From assembly GCA_009783315.1 (NCBI GenBank), contig WRHI01000008.1, positions 1-45,931 on the forward strand: a stretch of DNA of 45,931 nt, in the 5' to 3' direction. Positions 23,294-31,464 of the stretch are shown one piece after another. The translations under genes were made by a program, and so were the position numbers. Every line of letters starts with the position of its first letter. The first letter of the stretch is position 1. The stretch is from Peptococcaceae bacterium (lineage in GTDB: Bacteria; Bacillota; Desulfitobacteriia; Desulfitobacteriales; Syntrophobotulaceae). A model generated the notes under the pieces. That model worked only from the letters and a program-made list of their open reading frames with translations, did not search any database and was not told where the DNA came from.

Positions 23294-24085
23294 TCAAACT
23301 TCTTTGCGTATTATGCCCCATTTGCCGTTTTGTTTGACAAAAGCATGGTCGTTGTCGATGCTGATTGCGTCGTCAAAGACAGGGTCAATAACATATTTAC
23401 CGGTAGCGTCAACAAATCCCCATTTTCCATCTTTCATCATGGCAAGGCTATTTGTTTGAGTGGAGTAAGCCTGATCATATCCATCATAAATAAAATCTGT
23501 TACTGATCCTTGCCTATTAGCTAAGGCAAATTTCTCGTTGGGATAAGGATGGGAATAGCTGTACGTAGTTTCTTCTAGATTCTCTAGATATGTCCCATCT
23601 ACTATTATTTCAATTTGCGTTACGGGAAAAAGTGTAATATTGGCGTTGTAGTGACCTGCTAGCATAGAATTCAAATCATCAAATACATCTATCCCGGGAA
23701 TGTTTGTAATACCATATTTTTTCTTAATTGGATCATACACAAAACGTGGTGGACCTTCAGTAGCAGGATAAGGAATCTTATCACTTAATACTTCTCCTGT
23801 TTCAGTATTAAGCTTGTAGGCCAAAAGGGAGCCAGATGCAGGATCATCTTTAATAATATAATGATAACCTAATAATTCAAAGCCAATTGAATCATATTCG
23901 AATTTCGGTTCGACTACCCAAGAAAATTGGGCCTTACTGATGGGTTCCTCCGAATTCGACGTATCTGGATCGGTAGGATCTAATTTTGTTGTGCAGCCTG
24001 TGATCAGCATTGCAGACACAAGTGCGGCCAATAAGGAAAGGCCAATAGCCCGTTTTCTTTTGCTTATGATACTTGTTTTTTTCAT
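23294..24085 (-). CDS. WG-repeat lipoprotein
   Basis: 263 residues. The basic start (MKKTSIISKRKR) and hydrophobic segment end in the lipobox LITGC, so it is exported and lipid-anchored. The C-terminal part has two WG repeats: MKDGKWGFVDATGKYVIDPV and VKQNGKWGIIRKEV. The central part (about 50-195) is beta-rich with no known domain. WG repeats form beta-propeller-like surfaces of unknown partner. No operon neighbour is visible. Few positional clues to function. Confidence 0.8.
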   Translation of the reverse strand: MKKTSIISKRKRAIGLSLLAALVSAMLITGCTTKLDPTDPDTSNSEEPISKAQFSWVVEPKFEYDSIGFELLGYHYIIKDDPASGSLLAYKLNTETGEVLSDKIPYPATEGPPRFVYDPIKKKYGITNIPGIDVFDDLNSMLAGHYNANITLFPVTQIEIIVDGTYLENLEETTYSYSHPYPNEKFALANRQGSVTDFIYDGYDQAYSTQTNSLAMMKDGKWGFVDATGKYVIDPVFDDAISIDNDHAFVKQNGKWGIIRKEV

Positions 24086-24230
24086 TGTGCTAATACCTCT
24101 ATAGATGGGTTACTCCCAATATTGATATAATCCTAGTCCCAGCGTCCTGGACATGGAGTGTCATACCAGGGTTTGTCACAATTAATATTCTACAATATTC
24201 GAGATAATAGATCAAGGTCATTTGAATATC

Positions 24231-24286
24231 GTAAGCGGTGAATTGGATGGTACTGCCCTTTAAGAGTACACCAATCCACCGCTTAC
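24231..24286. repeat. Imperfect palindrome, about 22-base arms
   Basis: GTAAGCGGTGAATTGGATGG (arm continues TAC) and GTACACCAATCCACCGCTTA (plus C) pair around a 12-base loop, with two mismatches or gaps. No gene lies in 24086-24520. The element could be a small repeat, an operator or the foot of a lost insertion. Confidence 0.6.
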
Positions 24287-24520
24287 CGTGCAAAAGATAA
24301 AACCCCCATATTTATCCGACGTTTTAGCCAGAGGGGTCTCGTCTTTTCTTTGAACTTTCCAGTTCCTTTTGTTTTACCTCAAGGTTATCAAGAAAATATT
24401 TCTCAACAGAAGACAGCTCTTCCGCCGCCCGCATTTTTTAAAAGCTCATCATTCATTGTGAAACCTTTGGTTATGTGTTCTTTCAAAACTGCGCTGGGCC
24501 CCATATACGAAACTGTGTGC

Positions 24521-24724
24521 CTGGCTGACAGTTATGCCAAAGATCAATTGTTGGATCCGGAAAAGTACTTTGAATTCGTTAACAAACGCGATTTTTCATT
24601 GAATTCCATCAGGATCTTCGCAGAAAAAGAGAATGTAAGACCATTTATTGTGATTGGAAGATTGAAGAAAGAAGGACATCTCTTATGGTCTGCTTATCAA
24701 AAGGAGATGATGAAGTACGAATAG
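24521..24724 (+). pseudogene. ImmA/IrrE family peptidase C-terminal remnant
   Basis: The frame reads LADSYAKDQLLDPEKYFEFV, NKRDFSLNSIRIFAEKENV and RPFIVIGRLKKEGHL, the typical end of ImmA/IrrE proteins (A.E...D.LIP...Y..F...., then IV.GRL...G). The HExxH zinc site and everything before it are missing, and the upstream codons to 24350 do not resemble the family. These proteins normally cleave repressors of mobile elements, so the fragment probably marks a lost mobile element. Confidence 0.6.
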
Positions 24725-24945
24725 TGCAGTGAATAGTCGCCCATATCAATATCAAGCACAAAAAAAGATCCGGGATTGCTCACGGTTTTGTTTGTTTACC
24801 CTTCCAAGTTTCGTTATCCGTTACCATCCGTATCCAGATGATATAGCAATTGTGTGGTCGTGGAACAATTCCCTGGATAAAATGAGTGCTCCATGCAACA
24901 CATATGGTTTTATGATGGGAAGGGGCTAAGAGGATTTTGTCGAAT

Positions 24946-25419
24946 TCATGTCCCTTCGCGTAAGATATCAAGGTAGGCGGCATAGGAAAACGTCCTGTTT
25001 CGCTGATCCCCGGAGTTCTGCGCTAAAATCCTCATCTCACACAGCCGACGAACGGAAGCGGATATGGTTTTGAATGTCGTACCCAACGCGTCCGCCGTTT
25101 TCTGAATTTCGATGATAGGGTTTTCTTCGAGGTAGGCAAACAAGCGCAAAGCGGTTTTGGCGGCGCGCCCCATGCCCTCAATAGACTCGGTAATAGACAC
25201 AAAAAGATTGACATTCGGAATTCGCGTGGCAATACCCTCCAAAAGGGCGAGTTGTTTATTCGCTTTTACAAGCAGTTTCACAGCTTCGCTGTCCAATTCA
25301 ATAGGCGGGTTTGGCGGCAGCGGTGCCGGGGTAAATGATTTATATGCCGCTTCCCCTGACAGATTCGTTTTCAGTTTTCCGGCCCTATCCATCATGGAAC
25401 CACAACCGCCCTTTCGCAA
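24946..25419 (-). CDS. Fic-family protein lacking the Fic catalytic domain
   Basis: 157 residues in one intact frame. Residues about 27-74 are the Fic N-terminal region (FTPAPLPPNPPIELDSEAVK and ANKQLALLEGIATRIPN). Residues about 84-157 are the winged-helix end of the same family (ALRLFAYLEENPIIEIQKTA, TTFKTISASVRRLCEMRI and RNRTFSYAAYLDIL). The roughly 200-residue core with the HPFxxGNGR motif that AMPylates targets is missing, and the two ends are joined in frame near residue 76-84. It cannot modify proteins by AMPylation but could still bind DNA. Probably a decayed gene. The start is uncertain: TTG 25419 or the ATG pair at 25392-25395. Confidence 0.75.
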   Translation of the reverse strand: MRKGGCGSMMDRAGKLKTNLSGEAAYKSFTPAPLPPNPPIELDSEAVKLLVKANKQLALLEGIATRIPNVNLFVSITESIEGMGRAAKTALRLFAYLEENPIIEIQKTADALGTTFKTISASVRRLCEMRILAQNSGDQRNRTFSYAAYLDILREGT

Positions 25420-25514
25420 AAGTAAAGTACACGAGATATCATAGTGTGTTTATTATAGTTTGTCAAGTGAAAGTAAAATAACGGAATCTTATTCATGGCA
25501 ATGGCGTACGAAAA

Positions 25515-25856
25515 CTATATGACTGGAAGAACCCTCCATTCTCCTTTGTTGCGGGCAACATAAGATACGCTATCATTTTCTGCTCTGTTACCACTTATAC
25601 GCATAGTGACCGTTGTCGTCACTTCTACCTTGTGCATATCTGTAAGTCCGTCCAGATTGCAGTATTTACCGTAAGCGGATCTCTTGCATTGTTCGATGAC
25701 TTTATCAGCTTCGTCTTTCGTGAGCGGTTTAATGCTCTTGGCGGTCATAACCATCTCGTTCACCTCAAATGTTATCACGTATGTCCTGTCCATCTCAGAT
25801 AAAAAACTCTCGAAACTGCTGGGGTATTCTCTGCCGGTGAGCCTCTCATAACTCAT
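25515..25856 (-). CDS. Hypothetical protein
   Basis: 113 residues, beta-rich (YVITFEVNEMVMTAKSI, VEVTTTVTMRISG, VSYVARNKGEWRVLPV). The last part resembles the C-terminus of secreted DUF4878-like or NTF2-like proteins, but there is no signal peptide, so the N-terminus may be lost. No clear ribosome-binding site. It diverges from the aromatic operon promoter, and its start overlaps a 14-base direct repeat. Confidence 0.5.
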   Translation of the reverse strand: MSYERLTGREYPSSFESFLSEMDRTYVITFEVNEMVMTAKSIKPLTKDEADKVIEQCKRSAYGKYCNLDGLTDMHKVEVTTTVTMRISGNRAENDSVSYVARNKGEWRVLPVI

Positions 25857-25885
25857 TTAACCTACTTCGTAAACTCATTTAACCT
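25850..25885. repeat. Two direct repeats upstream of the aromatic operon promoter
   Basis: AACTCATTTAACCT occurs at 25850-25863 and 25872-25885 (22 bases apart), and a related inverted word ATGAGTTAT lies at 25892-25900. All lie just upstream of the -35 box at 25912, so a regulator-binding role is possible. Confidence 0.5.
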
Positions 25886-25911
25886 GAAAATATGAGTTAT
25901 AAAATTTTATC

Positions 25912-25940
25912 TTGACAAACGCCGTATAGTGTTGTACACT
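25912..25940 (+). promoter_or_regulatory. Promoter of the aromatic amino acid operon
   Basis: TTGACA (25912-25917), 17-base spacer, TACACT (25935-25940). The leader peptide starts 31 bases further on. Confidence 0.8.
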
Positions 25941-25970
25941 ACCTTGCAAGGCAGTCTTGGAGGTTCTCTG

Positions 25971-26090
25971 ATGAACGACCGCAGCCGTAAACTTAACAGC
26001 CTTTTTACTAACGAAGCTATTCTGACTTCGTATTTTGGGCTGTATTATTATACGCGGCCGGTTGTCTGTAGGAGTACGCTGAGATTGTAA
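25971..26090 (+). CDS. Tyr-rich attenuator leader peptide
   Basis: 39 codons starting MNDRSRKLNSLFTNEAILTS, then YFGLYYYTRPVVCRSTLRL and TAA. Four Tyr codons and one Phe lie within seven codons (21-27: Tyr, Phe, Gly, Leu, Tyr, Tyr, Tyr). GGAGG at 25959-25963 is correctly spaced from the ATG. An intrinsic terminator follows 16 bases after the stop codon and precedes aroF. This is the layout of transcription attenuation: ribosome stalling at Tyr codons when tRNA-Tyr is uncharged would favour readthrough into the operon. The exact alternative hairpins I cannot fold reliably by eye. Confidence 0.78.
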   Translation: MNDRSRKLNSLFTNEAILTSYFGLYYYTRPVVCRSTLRL

Positions 26091-26106
26091 TTCATTACAA
26101 AAGTGT

Positions 26107-26151
26107 ACGCCCGGGCAATCGGTAAAACGGTTGCGCCGGGCGTTTTCTTTT
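26107..26151 (+). terminator. Attenuator terminator before aroF
   Basis: ACGCCCGG (26107-26114) pairs with CCGGGCGT (26136-26143), extended inward by GCAA/TTGC, and is followed by TTTTCTTTT. It is strong and GC-rich, lying between the leader peptide and the aroF ribosome-binding site. Confidence 0.88.
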
Positions 26152-26182
26152 GCCAAAACGTATTTTGAGGAGGAACCATACC

Positions 26183-27187
26183 ATGATAGCAGTATTGAAA
26201 CCAAGCGCGACAAAGGAACAAATCGACAGCCTTACCGCATGGCTGGAAGAACGGGGGCTTGCGGTTCATGTCTCAAAAGGCGAGACATATACAGTGCTCG
26301 GCCTGATCGGCGACACAAGTAAAATCGATACGGAGTTGTTGGGAAGCCTTGAAATGATTGATTCAGTCAAACGTATAAGCGAACCGTTCAAGAACGCAAA
26401 CCGAAAATTCCACCCGGACGACAGCGTTATCGAAGTTGGAAACCTTAAAATCGGCGGCCATGATTTCCAAATCATCGCGGGGCCCTGCTCCGTGGAGTCC
26501 CATGACCAAATCCTGTCCATCGCTAAAAGCGTCCATGCTTCGGGCGCTTCAATCCTGCGCGGCGGCGCGTTTAAGCCCCGCACCTCACCCTACGATTTTC
26601 AAGGGATGCGCGCCGATGGCATCGATTTGCTGCTGGAAGCAAAGAAGCAAACAGGTATGCCCATCGTCACCGAGATCATGAACGCGAACCACCTTCCGAT
26701 GTTCGAGCAGGTGGACATCATACAGGTAGGCGCGCGCAATATGCAGAACTTTGAACTTCTCAAGGAACTTGGCATGATCCGCAAACCGATACTGCTCAAG
26801 CGCGGGCTCGCCAACACGCTTCAGGAGCTCCTCATGAGCGCAGAGTATATTATGGCCGGAGGCAATCGAAATATAATCCTCTGTGAACGGGGCATACGCA
26901 CTTTTGAGACTTTCACGCGCAATACCCTTGACCTCTCGGCAATACCGCTATTGCGTGAACTTACGCATCTGCCGGTCGCAGTCGATCCCAGCCACGCAAC
27001 CGGGACGGCGCGTTTGGTGCTGCCGATGGCGATGGCGGCAGCGGCGGCCGGAGCGCACGGCGTCATGATCGAAGTCCACAACGACCCCGCGAAAGCGCTC
27101 TGCGACGGCGCGCAGTCGCTCACGCCGGAGCAGTTCGCCGAAGTATCCGAAAAAGTACGCAGGATACGCGAGGTGATAACGTCATGA
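26183..27187 (+). CDS. aroF: 3-deoxy-7-phosphoheptulonate (DAHP) synthase
   Basis: 334 residues. It condenses phosphoenolpyruvate and erythrose 4-phosphate, the first step of the shikimate pathway. An N-terminal ferredoxin-like regulatory domain (about 1-70, MIAVLKPSATKEQIDSL) precedes the barrel with IIAGPCSVES, RGGAFKPRTSPY and AVDPSHATG. This is the Thermotoga/Bacillus-like AroF family, in which the N-terminal domain mediates feedback inhibition. The start is ATG 26183 with GAGGAGG ten bases upstream; an earlier in-frame start at 26150 lies in the terminator. First gene of the operon, controlled by the leader peptide upstream. Confidence 0.95.
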   Translation: MIAVLKPSATKEQIDSLTAWLEERGLAVHVSKGETYTVLGLIGDTSKIDTELLGSLEMIDSVKRISEPFKNANRKFHPDDSVIEVGNLKIGGHDFQIIAGPCSVESHDQILSIAKSVHASGASILRGGAFKPRTSPYDFQGMRADGIDLLLEAKKQTGMPIVTEIMNANHLPMFEQVDIIQVGARNMQNFELLKELGMIRKPILLKRGLANTLQELLMSAEYIMAGGNRNIILCERGIRTFETFTRNTLDLSAIPLLRELTHLPVAVDPSHATGTARLVLPMAMAAAAAGAHGVMIEVHNDPAKALCDGAQSLTPEQFAEVSEKVRRIREVITS

Positions 27188-28017
27188 ATATAGGGATTGT
27201 TGGATTGGGATTGATCGGCGGCTCTTTTGCGAAAGCGTACCGGGCTGACGGCAATACAGTATTTGGACATGACACGGACGCGGCTATTCTGAGCTTCGCG
27301 CGGCTTTCCGGCGCGATTGATGGGGCATTGGACAAATCTATTATCGGTCAATGCGACGCGATGATCATAGCCGTAAACCCTGGCGACGTTGTCGCGTACA
27401 TGGAAGAAAACGCGCCGATTATTACGAAAAACACATTGGTTGTCGACTGCTGCGGTGTCAAGCGTTCCGTTTGTTCGCAATGCTTTCCGCTTGCGGAGCG
27501 ATATGGTTTTGTATTTGTTGGCGGTCACCCAATGGCGGGAAGCCACAAGGCGGGTTTCAAGAACAGCCGTGCGGATCTCTTTCGCGGCGCGTCCATGATA
27601 CTCGTGCCGCCCGTTTATGACGACCCCGCACTGCTCGGCCACATCGAAAAGACATTGAACCCCGCCGGATTCGGGCATCTGACCGTGACGACCGCGGCAA
27701 AGCATGATGAAATGATCGCGTTCAGCTCACAAATGGCTCATGTGGTTTCAAACGCGTACATCAAAAGCCCGACGGTGCGCGAGCATAATGGCTTCTCCGC
27801 CGGGAGTTATGAAGACCTGACCCGCGTGGCGCGCCTCAATGCGGATATGTGGGCAGAATTGTGTATGGATAACAACGACTTCCTCATACGGGAATTAGAC
27901 GGGTTCATAAATTCAATTGCCCAATACAGAGACGCGCTGGCAGCCGGGGATAAAAGCGAATTGGCGAAATTGTTTGAAGAGGGCAGCCGGTTGAAAGGAG
28001 AGGTAGACCCTCAATGA
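27184..28017 (+). CDS. tyrA: Prephenate dehydrogenase
   Basis: 277 residues. It oxidises prephenate to 4-hydroxyphenylpyruvate for tyrosine. The NAD-binding GLGLIGGSFA lies at the N-terminus; HPMAGSHKAGF and the helical C-terminal domain (MAHVVSNAY, ADMWAELCMDN) match the TyrA family. There is no ACT domain, so tyrosine feedback through that domain is absent. ATGA overlap with aroF and with aroB shows coupling. Confidence 0.93.
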   Translation: MNIGIVGLGLIGGSFAKAYRADGNTVFGHDTDAAILSFARLSGAIDGALDKSIIGQCDAMIIAVNPGDVVAYMEENAPIITKNTLVVDCCGVKRSVCSQCFPLAERYGFVFVGGHPMAGSHKAGFKNSRADLFRGASMILVPPVYDDPALLGHIEKTLNPAGFGHLTVTTAAKHDEMIAFSSQMAHVVSNAYIKSPTVREHNGFSAGSYEDLTRVARLNADMWAELCMDNNDFLIRELDGFINSIAQYRDALAAGDKSELAKLFEEGSRLKGEVDPQ

Positions 28018-29072
28018 AGACGATAACAGTCAATACATCGAAAAGCTACGATGTTTTGATCGGCGCCGGAATACTGGATGAAGCCGGAACTTTCATACGA
28101 CAAACAGTCGGCGGTCAGGCTGCAGCTATTGTTACGGACGATAATGTAGCCGCGCTGTACGGAAATCGCCTGGCAGAAACCCTCGAAAAAAGTGATTACC
28201 GTGCCGTTCAATATGTGTTCCCTCACGGTGAAGCGTCCAAGAACGCAGAAACTTTTATATCCGCCTTGAATTTTCTTGCCGAAAACAAACTCAGCCGCAC
28301 GGATGTTGTCGTTGCATTCGGCGGAGGCGTAACGGGCGATATTGCGGGATTCGCTGCGGCCTGTTATATGCGCGGAGTCCGTTTCGTACAAATCCCCACA
28401 ACATTGTTGGCGGCGGTGGACTCTTCCGTAGGCGGGAAAACCGGCATTGATCTTGCCGCCGGAAAAAACTTGGCTGGCGCGTTCTATCAGCCGGATGCCG
28501 TGATATGCGATGTTTCGCTGCTGTCTTCGCTGACGCCTGATGTTTTTCGGGACGGCTGCGCCGAAGTCATAAAACACGGTGTTATCGCCGACCGCGTACT
28601 ATTCGAGTCACTCAAGACACCCATCAATACGCAATTAGAGGCGGTCATCGCCCGCAACGTGGAGATCAAACGGGACATAGTCGTAGAGGACGAATTCGAG
28701 ACTGGCCCCCGGAAGCTGCTGAATTTTGGCCATACCGTCGGTCACGCGATTGAATTACTAAGTGATTATCATATAACCCACGGTCACGCCGTCGCCGCGG
28801 GAATGGCGGTCGTCACCCGCGCCGCTGTGCGCATGGATATGTGTGAAGCGCATTGTTCATGTGATATTTTAGATATGCTTCGCCGGTATGAGTTGCCGGA
28901 AAACACGAAATACAAAGCGGATGACCTTGCCCGCGCGTGCCTATCAGACAAGAAGCGCGACGGCGACAGCATCACTATGGTTTTTCCGGCGGAAATTGGA
29001 AGGTGCGTACGAAAGGAGATTCCGATCCATGAGTTGGAAAAAGTGATACGGCTGGGACTGGAGGAACTATGA
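28014..29072 (+). CDS. aroB: 3-dehydroquinate synthase
   Basis: 352 residues. It cyclises DAHP to 3-dehydroquinate using NAD and a divalent metal. FGGGVTGDIAGFAA, QIPTTLLAAVDSSVGGKTGI and LNFGHTVGHAIEL (metal His) are all present. ATGA overlap with tyrA. Confidence 0.95.
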   Translation: MKTITVNTSKSYDVLIGAGILDEAGTFIRQTVGGQAAAIVTDDNVAALYGNRLAETLEKSDYRAVQYVFPHGEASKNAETFISALNFLAENKLSRTDVVVAFGGGVTGDIAGFAAACYMRGVRFVQIPTTLLAAVDSSVGGKTGIDLAAGKNLAGAFYQPDAVICDVSLLSSLTPDVFRDGCAEVIKHGVIADRVLFESLKTPINTQLEAVIARNVEIKRDIVVEDEFETGPRKLLNFGHTVGHAIELLSDYHITHGHAVAAGMAVVTRAAVRMDMCEAHCSCDILDMLRRYELPENTKYKADDLARACLSDKKRDGDSITMVFPAEIGRCVRKEIPIHELEKVIRLGLEEL

Positions 29073-29073
29073 A

Positions 29074-30351
29074 ATGAACGTGCGGATATTAAGACCGATT
29101 GTCGGCGGCACGGTGCGGGCCATCGCTTCCAAGTCCGAAGCGCACAGGCTGTTGATTTGCGCCGCGTTGGCGGAAGGCGAAACATTTATATCTTGCCCGG
29201 AGCGTTCGGAGGATATTGACGCGACGGCACATTGTTTGACATCGTTAGGCGCGTCGATACGGCACGAGCGGAACGGATTTGCCGTGACCCCCATCGACCG
29301 GCACACGGTAAGCAATAAGCAGTATACGCTTGACTGCAGCGAAAGCGGGTCAACACTGCGTTTCCTGCTGCCGGTGTGCGGCGCGCTCGGATTGCGTGTT
29401 TCATTCAGTATGCGCGGACGGCTGCCCGATCGCCCCCTTTCCGGACTATATGACGAAATGGCTTCACACGGTTGCCGACTGTCCGAACCGGATATTTCTC
29501 CGCTGATCTGCGAGGGTAAACTAAAACCCGGAGTATATACGCTGCCAGGGAACATCTCGTCGCAGTTTGTGAGCGGACTCTTGTTTGCGCTCCCTTTGCT
29601 TTCGGGTGACAGCGTGATCCGCGTTACGGATAATTTAGAGTCACGTCCGTATGCGGATATGACTTTAGATACGCTTCGGCTGTTTGGAATAAAGATAACG
29701 GAGGACGAAAGGCAGGTATTTCGCGTACCGGGCGGGCAGACGTTCCGCTCTCCGAAAACCGTCAATGTCAGCGGTGATTGGTCGAACGCGGCGATCTGGC
29801 TTTCAGCCGGCGCAATCGGAAAGAACGCCGTTATCTGCACCGGACTTGATCCCGATTCACGACAGGGCGACCGCGCTATCGTCGAACTGCTGGCGCGTTT
29901 CGGAGCTGATACCGTTTGCACAGACGGAAGCGTTACCGTGTCCCCCGGCACGATCTGCGGGATCGAAATCGACGCCGGTGATACACCCGACTTGGTTCCG
30001 GTACTCGCCGCCGTCGCCGCCGTCGCGGAAGGAAGAACGATCATATGCAACGCCGGACGGCTGCGGATTAAGGAAAGCGACCGATTGCGTACCGTTGCCG
30101 CGTCATTGTCGGGCTTGGGAGCGGATATAACGGAAACGGAGGACGGGCTGATTATAATCGGCAAAGAAAAATTGACCGGCGGGCAAACAGAATCATTCGG
30201 CGACCACCGCATAGCCATGACCGCCGCGATTGTTTCCTCCGTTTGTGACGGGAATGTTATGATACATGACGCCGACGCCGTCAGGAAATCATACCCCGGG
30301 TTTTGGGACGACTTCAATACCGTGTTAGGCGGAGTTTCGGAGGAATTTTGA
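29074..30351 (+). CDS. aroA: EPSP synthase (3-phosphoshikimate 1-carboxyvinyltransferase)
   Basis: 425 residues. It joins shikimate 3-phosphate with phosphoenolpyruvate. SKSEAHRLLICAAL, ESGSTLRFLLPVCGAL, MRGRLPDRPL and KESDRLRTVAA near the C-terminus are family signatures. GGAGG lies before the ATG at 29074, one base after the aroB stop. Full length. Confidence 0.95.
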   Translation: MNVRILRPIVGGTVRAIASKSEAHRLLICAALAEGETFISCPERSEDIDATAHCLTSLGASIRHERNGFAVTPIDRHTVSNKQYTLDCSESGSTLRFLLPVCGALGLRVSFSMRGRLPDRPLSGLYDEMASHGCRLSEPDISPLICEGKLKPGVYTLPGNISSQFVSGLLFALPLLSGDSVIRVTDNLESRPYADMTLDTLRLFGIKITEDERQVFRVPGGQTFRSPKTVNVSGDWSNAAIWLSAGAIGKNAVICTGLDPDSRQGDRAIVELLARFGADTVCTDGSVTVSPGTICGIEIDAGDTPDLVPVLAAVAAVAEGRTIICNAGRLRIKESDRLRTVAASLSGLGADITETEDGLIIIGKEKLTGGQTESFGDHRIAMTAAIVSSVCDGNVMIHDADAVRKSYPGFWDDFNTVLGGVSEEF

Positions 30352-30353
30352 GT

Positions 30354-31445
30354 ATGTCAAACATATACGGAAAAAACATCAAGGTATCTATTTTCGGGCA
30401 GTCTCACTCTCCCGCGATTGGCGTGACCGTTGACGGGTTGCCTGCCGGGTTTCGGATTGACTTTGACGAGCTGAGGACTTTTTTACAGCGGCGTATGCCG
30501 GGACAGGAGTCTCATACGACAAGCCGGAAAGAAGCGGACGAACCGGAATTTTTATCAGGGTTGGTTGACGGTGTTACATGCGGTGCTCCGTTGACCGCCG
30601 TTATAAGGAACACGGACACGCGTTCATCGGATTACGACCAATTGCGGGACGTTCCGCGCCCGGCCCATGCCGATTATACCGCGTACATCAAACATGGCGA
30701 AGCGCGGGACTTTCGCGGGGGCGGCGCGTTCTCCGGGAGGCTGACCGCGCCGTTGTGCGTGGCTGGCGGGATTATTCTTCAGTTGTTAGAAACGAAAGGC
30801 ATATATATTGCCGCCCATATTTTGCAAATAGGAGATGTGCGTGACCGAGGCTTTGACCCTGTCAGCGCAGGCGATAAAGATTTTCTTGTTCTTAGCAACG
30901 CGGGTTTTCCCGTGTTGATCGCGGATGCGGGAGAACGGATGCTTACGGCTGTATCTAAATCACGGAAGTCCGGGGATTCTCTCGGAGGGATTGTCGAATG
31001 CGCCGCGGTGGGCGTACCAGCCGGTATCGGAGAGCCAATGTTTGGCGGAATGGAAAACCGACTCGCGGCTGCACTTTTTGGTATCCCCGCGGTCAAGGGC
31101 ATCGAGTTCGGCAACGGCTTCGCGGCTGCGGGATTATGGGGTTCGGAAAACAACGACGACTTCATAATGAACGGCGAGGCCGTGAAAACCCGTACGAATA
31201 AACACGGCGGCATTTTAGGCGGCATCACATCGGGAATGCCGATACTGTTCCGCGTCGCGTTTAAGCCGACCCCGTCCATTTCTATGGAACAGGCAAGCAT
31301 CAGCCTATCCCGCCGGGAAAACGTGAAACTCACTGTGACAGGCCGCCACGACCCTTGCATCGTCCCGCGTGGCGTTCCCTGCGTGGAAGCCGCAGCCGCA
31401 ATTGCGATTTATGACGCGCTGCTTGACCCGCGCGGTCATGTATAA
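30354..31445 (+). CDS. aroC: Chorismate synthase
   Basis: 363 residues. It makes chorismate from EPSP with reduced FMN. FGQSHSPAIGV at the N-terminus, RPAHADYT and the final TGRHDPCIVPRGVPCVEA are diagnostic. The ATG at 30354 (MSNIYGKNIKV) follows a GGAGG-containing site and lies two bases after the aroA stop; an upstream in-frame start at 30303 would overlap aroA widely and is rejected. Confidence 0.95.
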   Translation: MSNIYGKNIKVSIFGQSHSPAIGVTVDGLPAGFRIDFDELRTFLQRRMPGQESHTTSRKEADEPEFLSGLVDGVTCGAPLTAVIRNTDTRSSDYDQLRDVPRPAHADYTAYIKHGEARDFRGGGAFSGRLTAPLCVAGGIILQLLETKGIYIAAHILQIGDVRDRGFDPVSAGDKDFLVLSNAGFPVLIADAGERMLTAVSKSRKSGDSLGGIVECAAVGVPAGIGEPMFGGMENRLAAALFGIPAVKGIEFGNGFAAAGLWGSENNDDFIMNGEAVKTRTNKHGGILGGITSGMPILFRVAFKPTPSISMEQASISLSRRENVKLTVTGRHDPCIVPRGVPCVEAAAAIAIYDALLDPRGHV

Positions 31446-31464
31446 GAATATGAGGAGGAGAATT

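Noticed and set aside
24729-24929. 66-codon plus-strand frame
   Set aside because: No ribosome-binding site and no protein-like pattern; it follows the ImmA remnant in degenerate DNA.
25940-26160. T-box riboswitch before aroF
   Set aside because: The leader has an intact Tyr-rich ORF with ribosome-binding site, and I see no T-box antiterminator motif or specifier loop.
26821-27705. Long open frame (294 codons) on the minus strand
   Set aside because: Antisense to aroF and tyrA, without ribosome-binding site or recognisable protein.
29067-30317. Long open frame (416 codons) on the minus strand
   Set aside because: It lies entirely opposite aroA, whose motifs are complete, and the translation is Ser/Pro-rich with no family pattern. 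Codon bias of the true gene keeps the opposite frame open.
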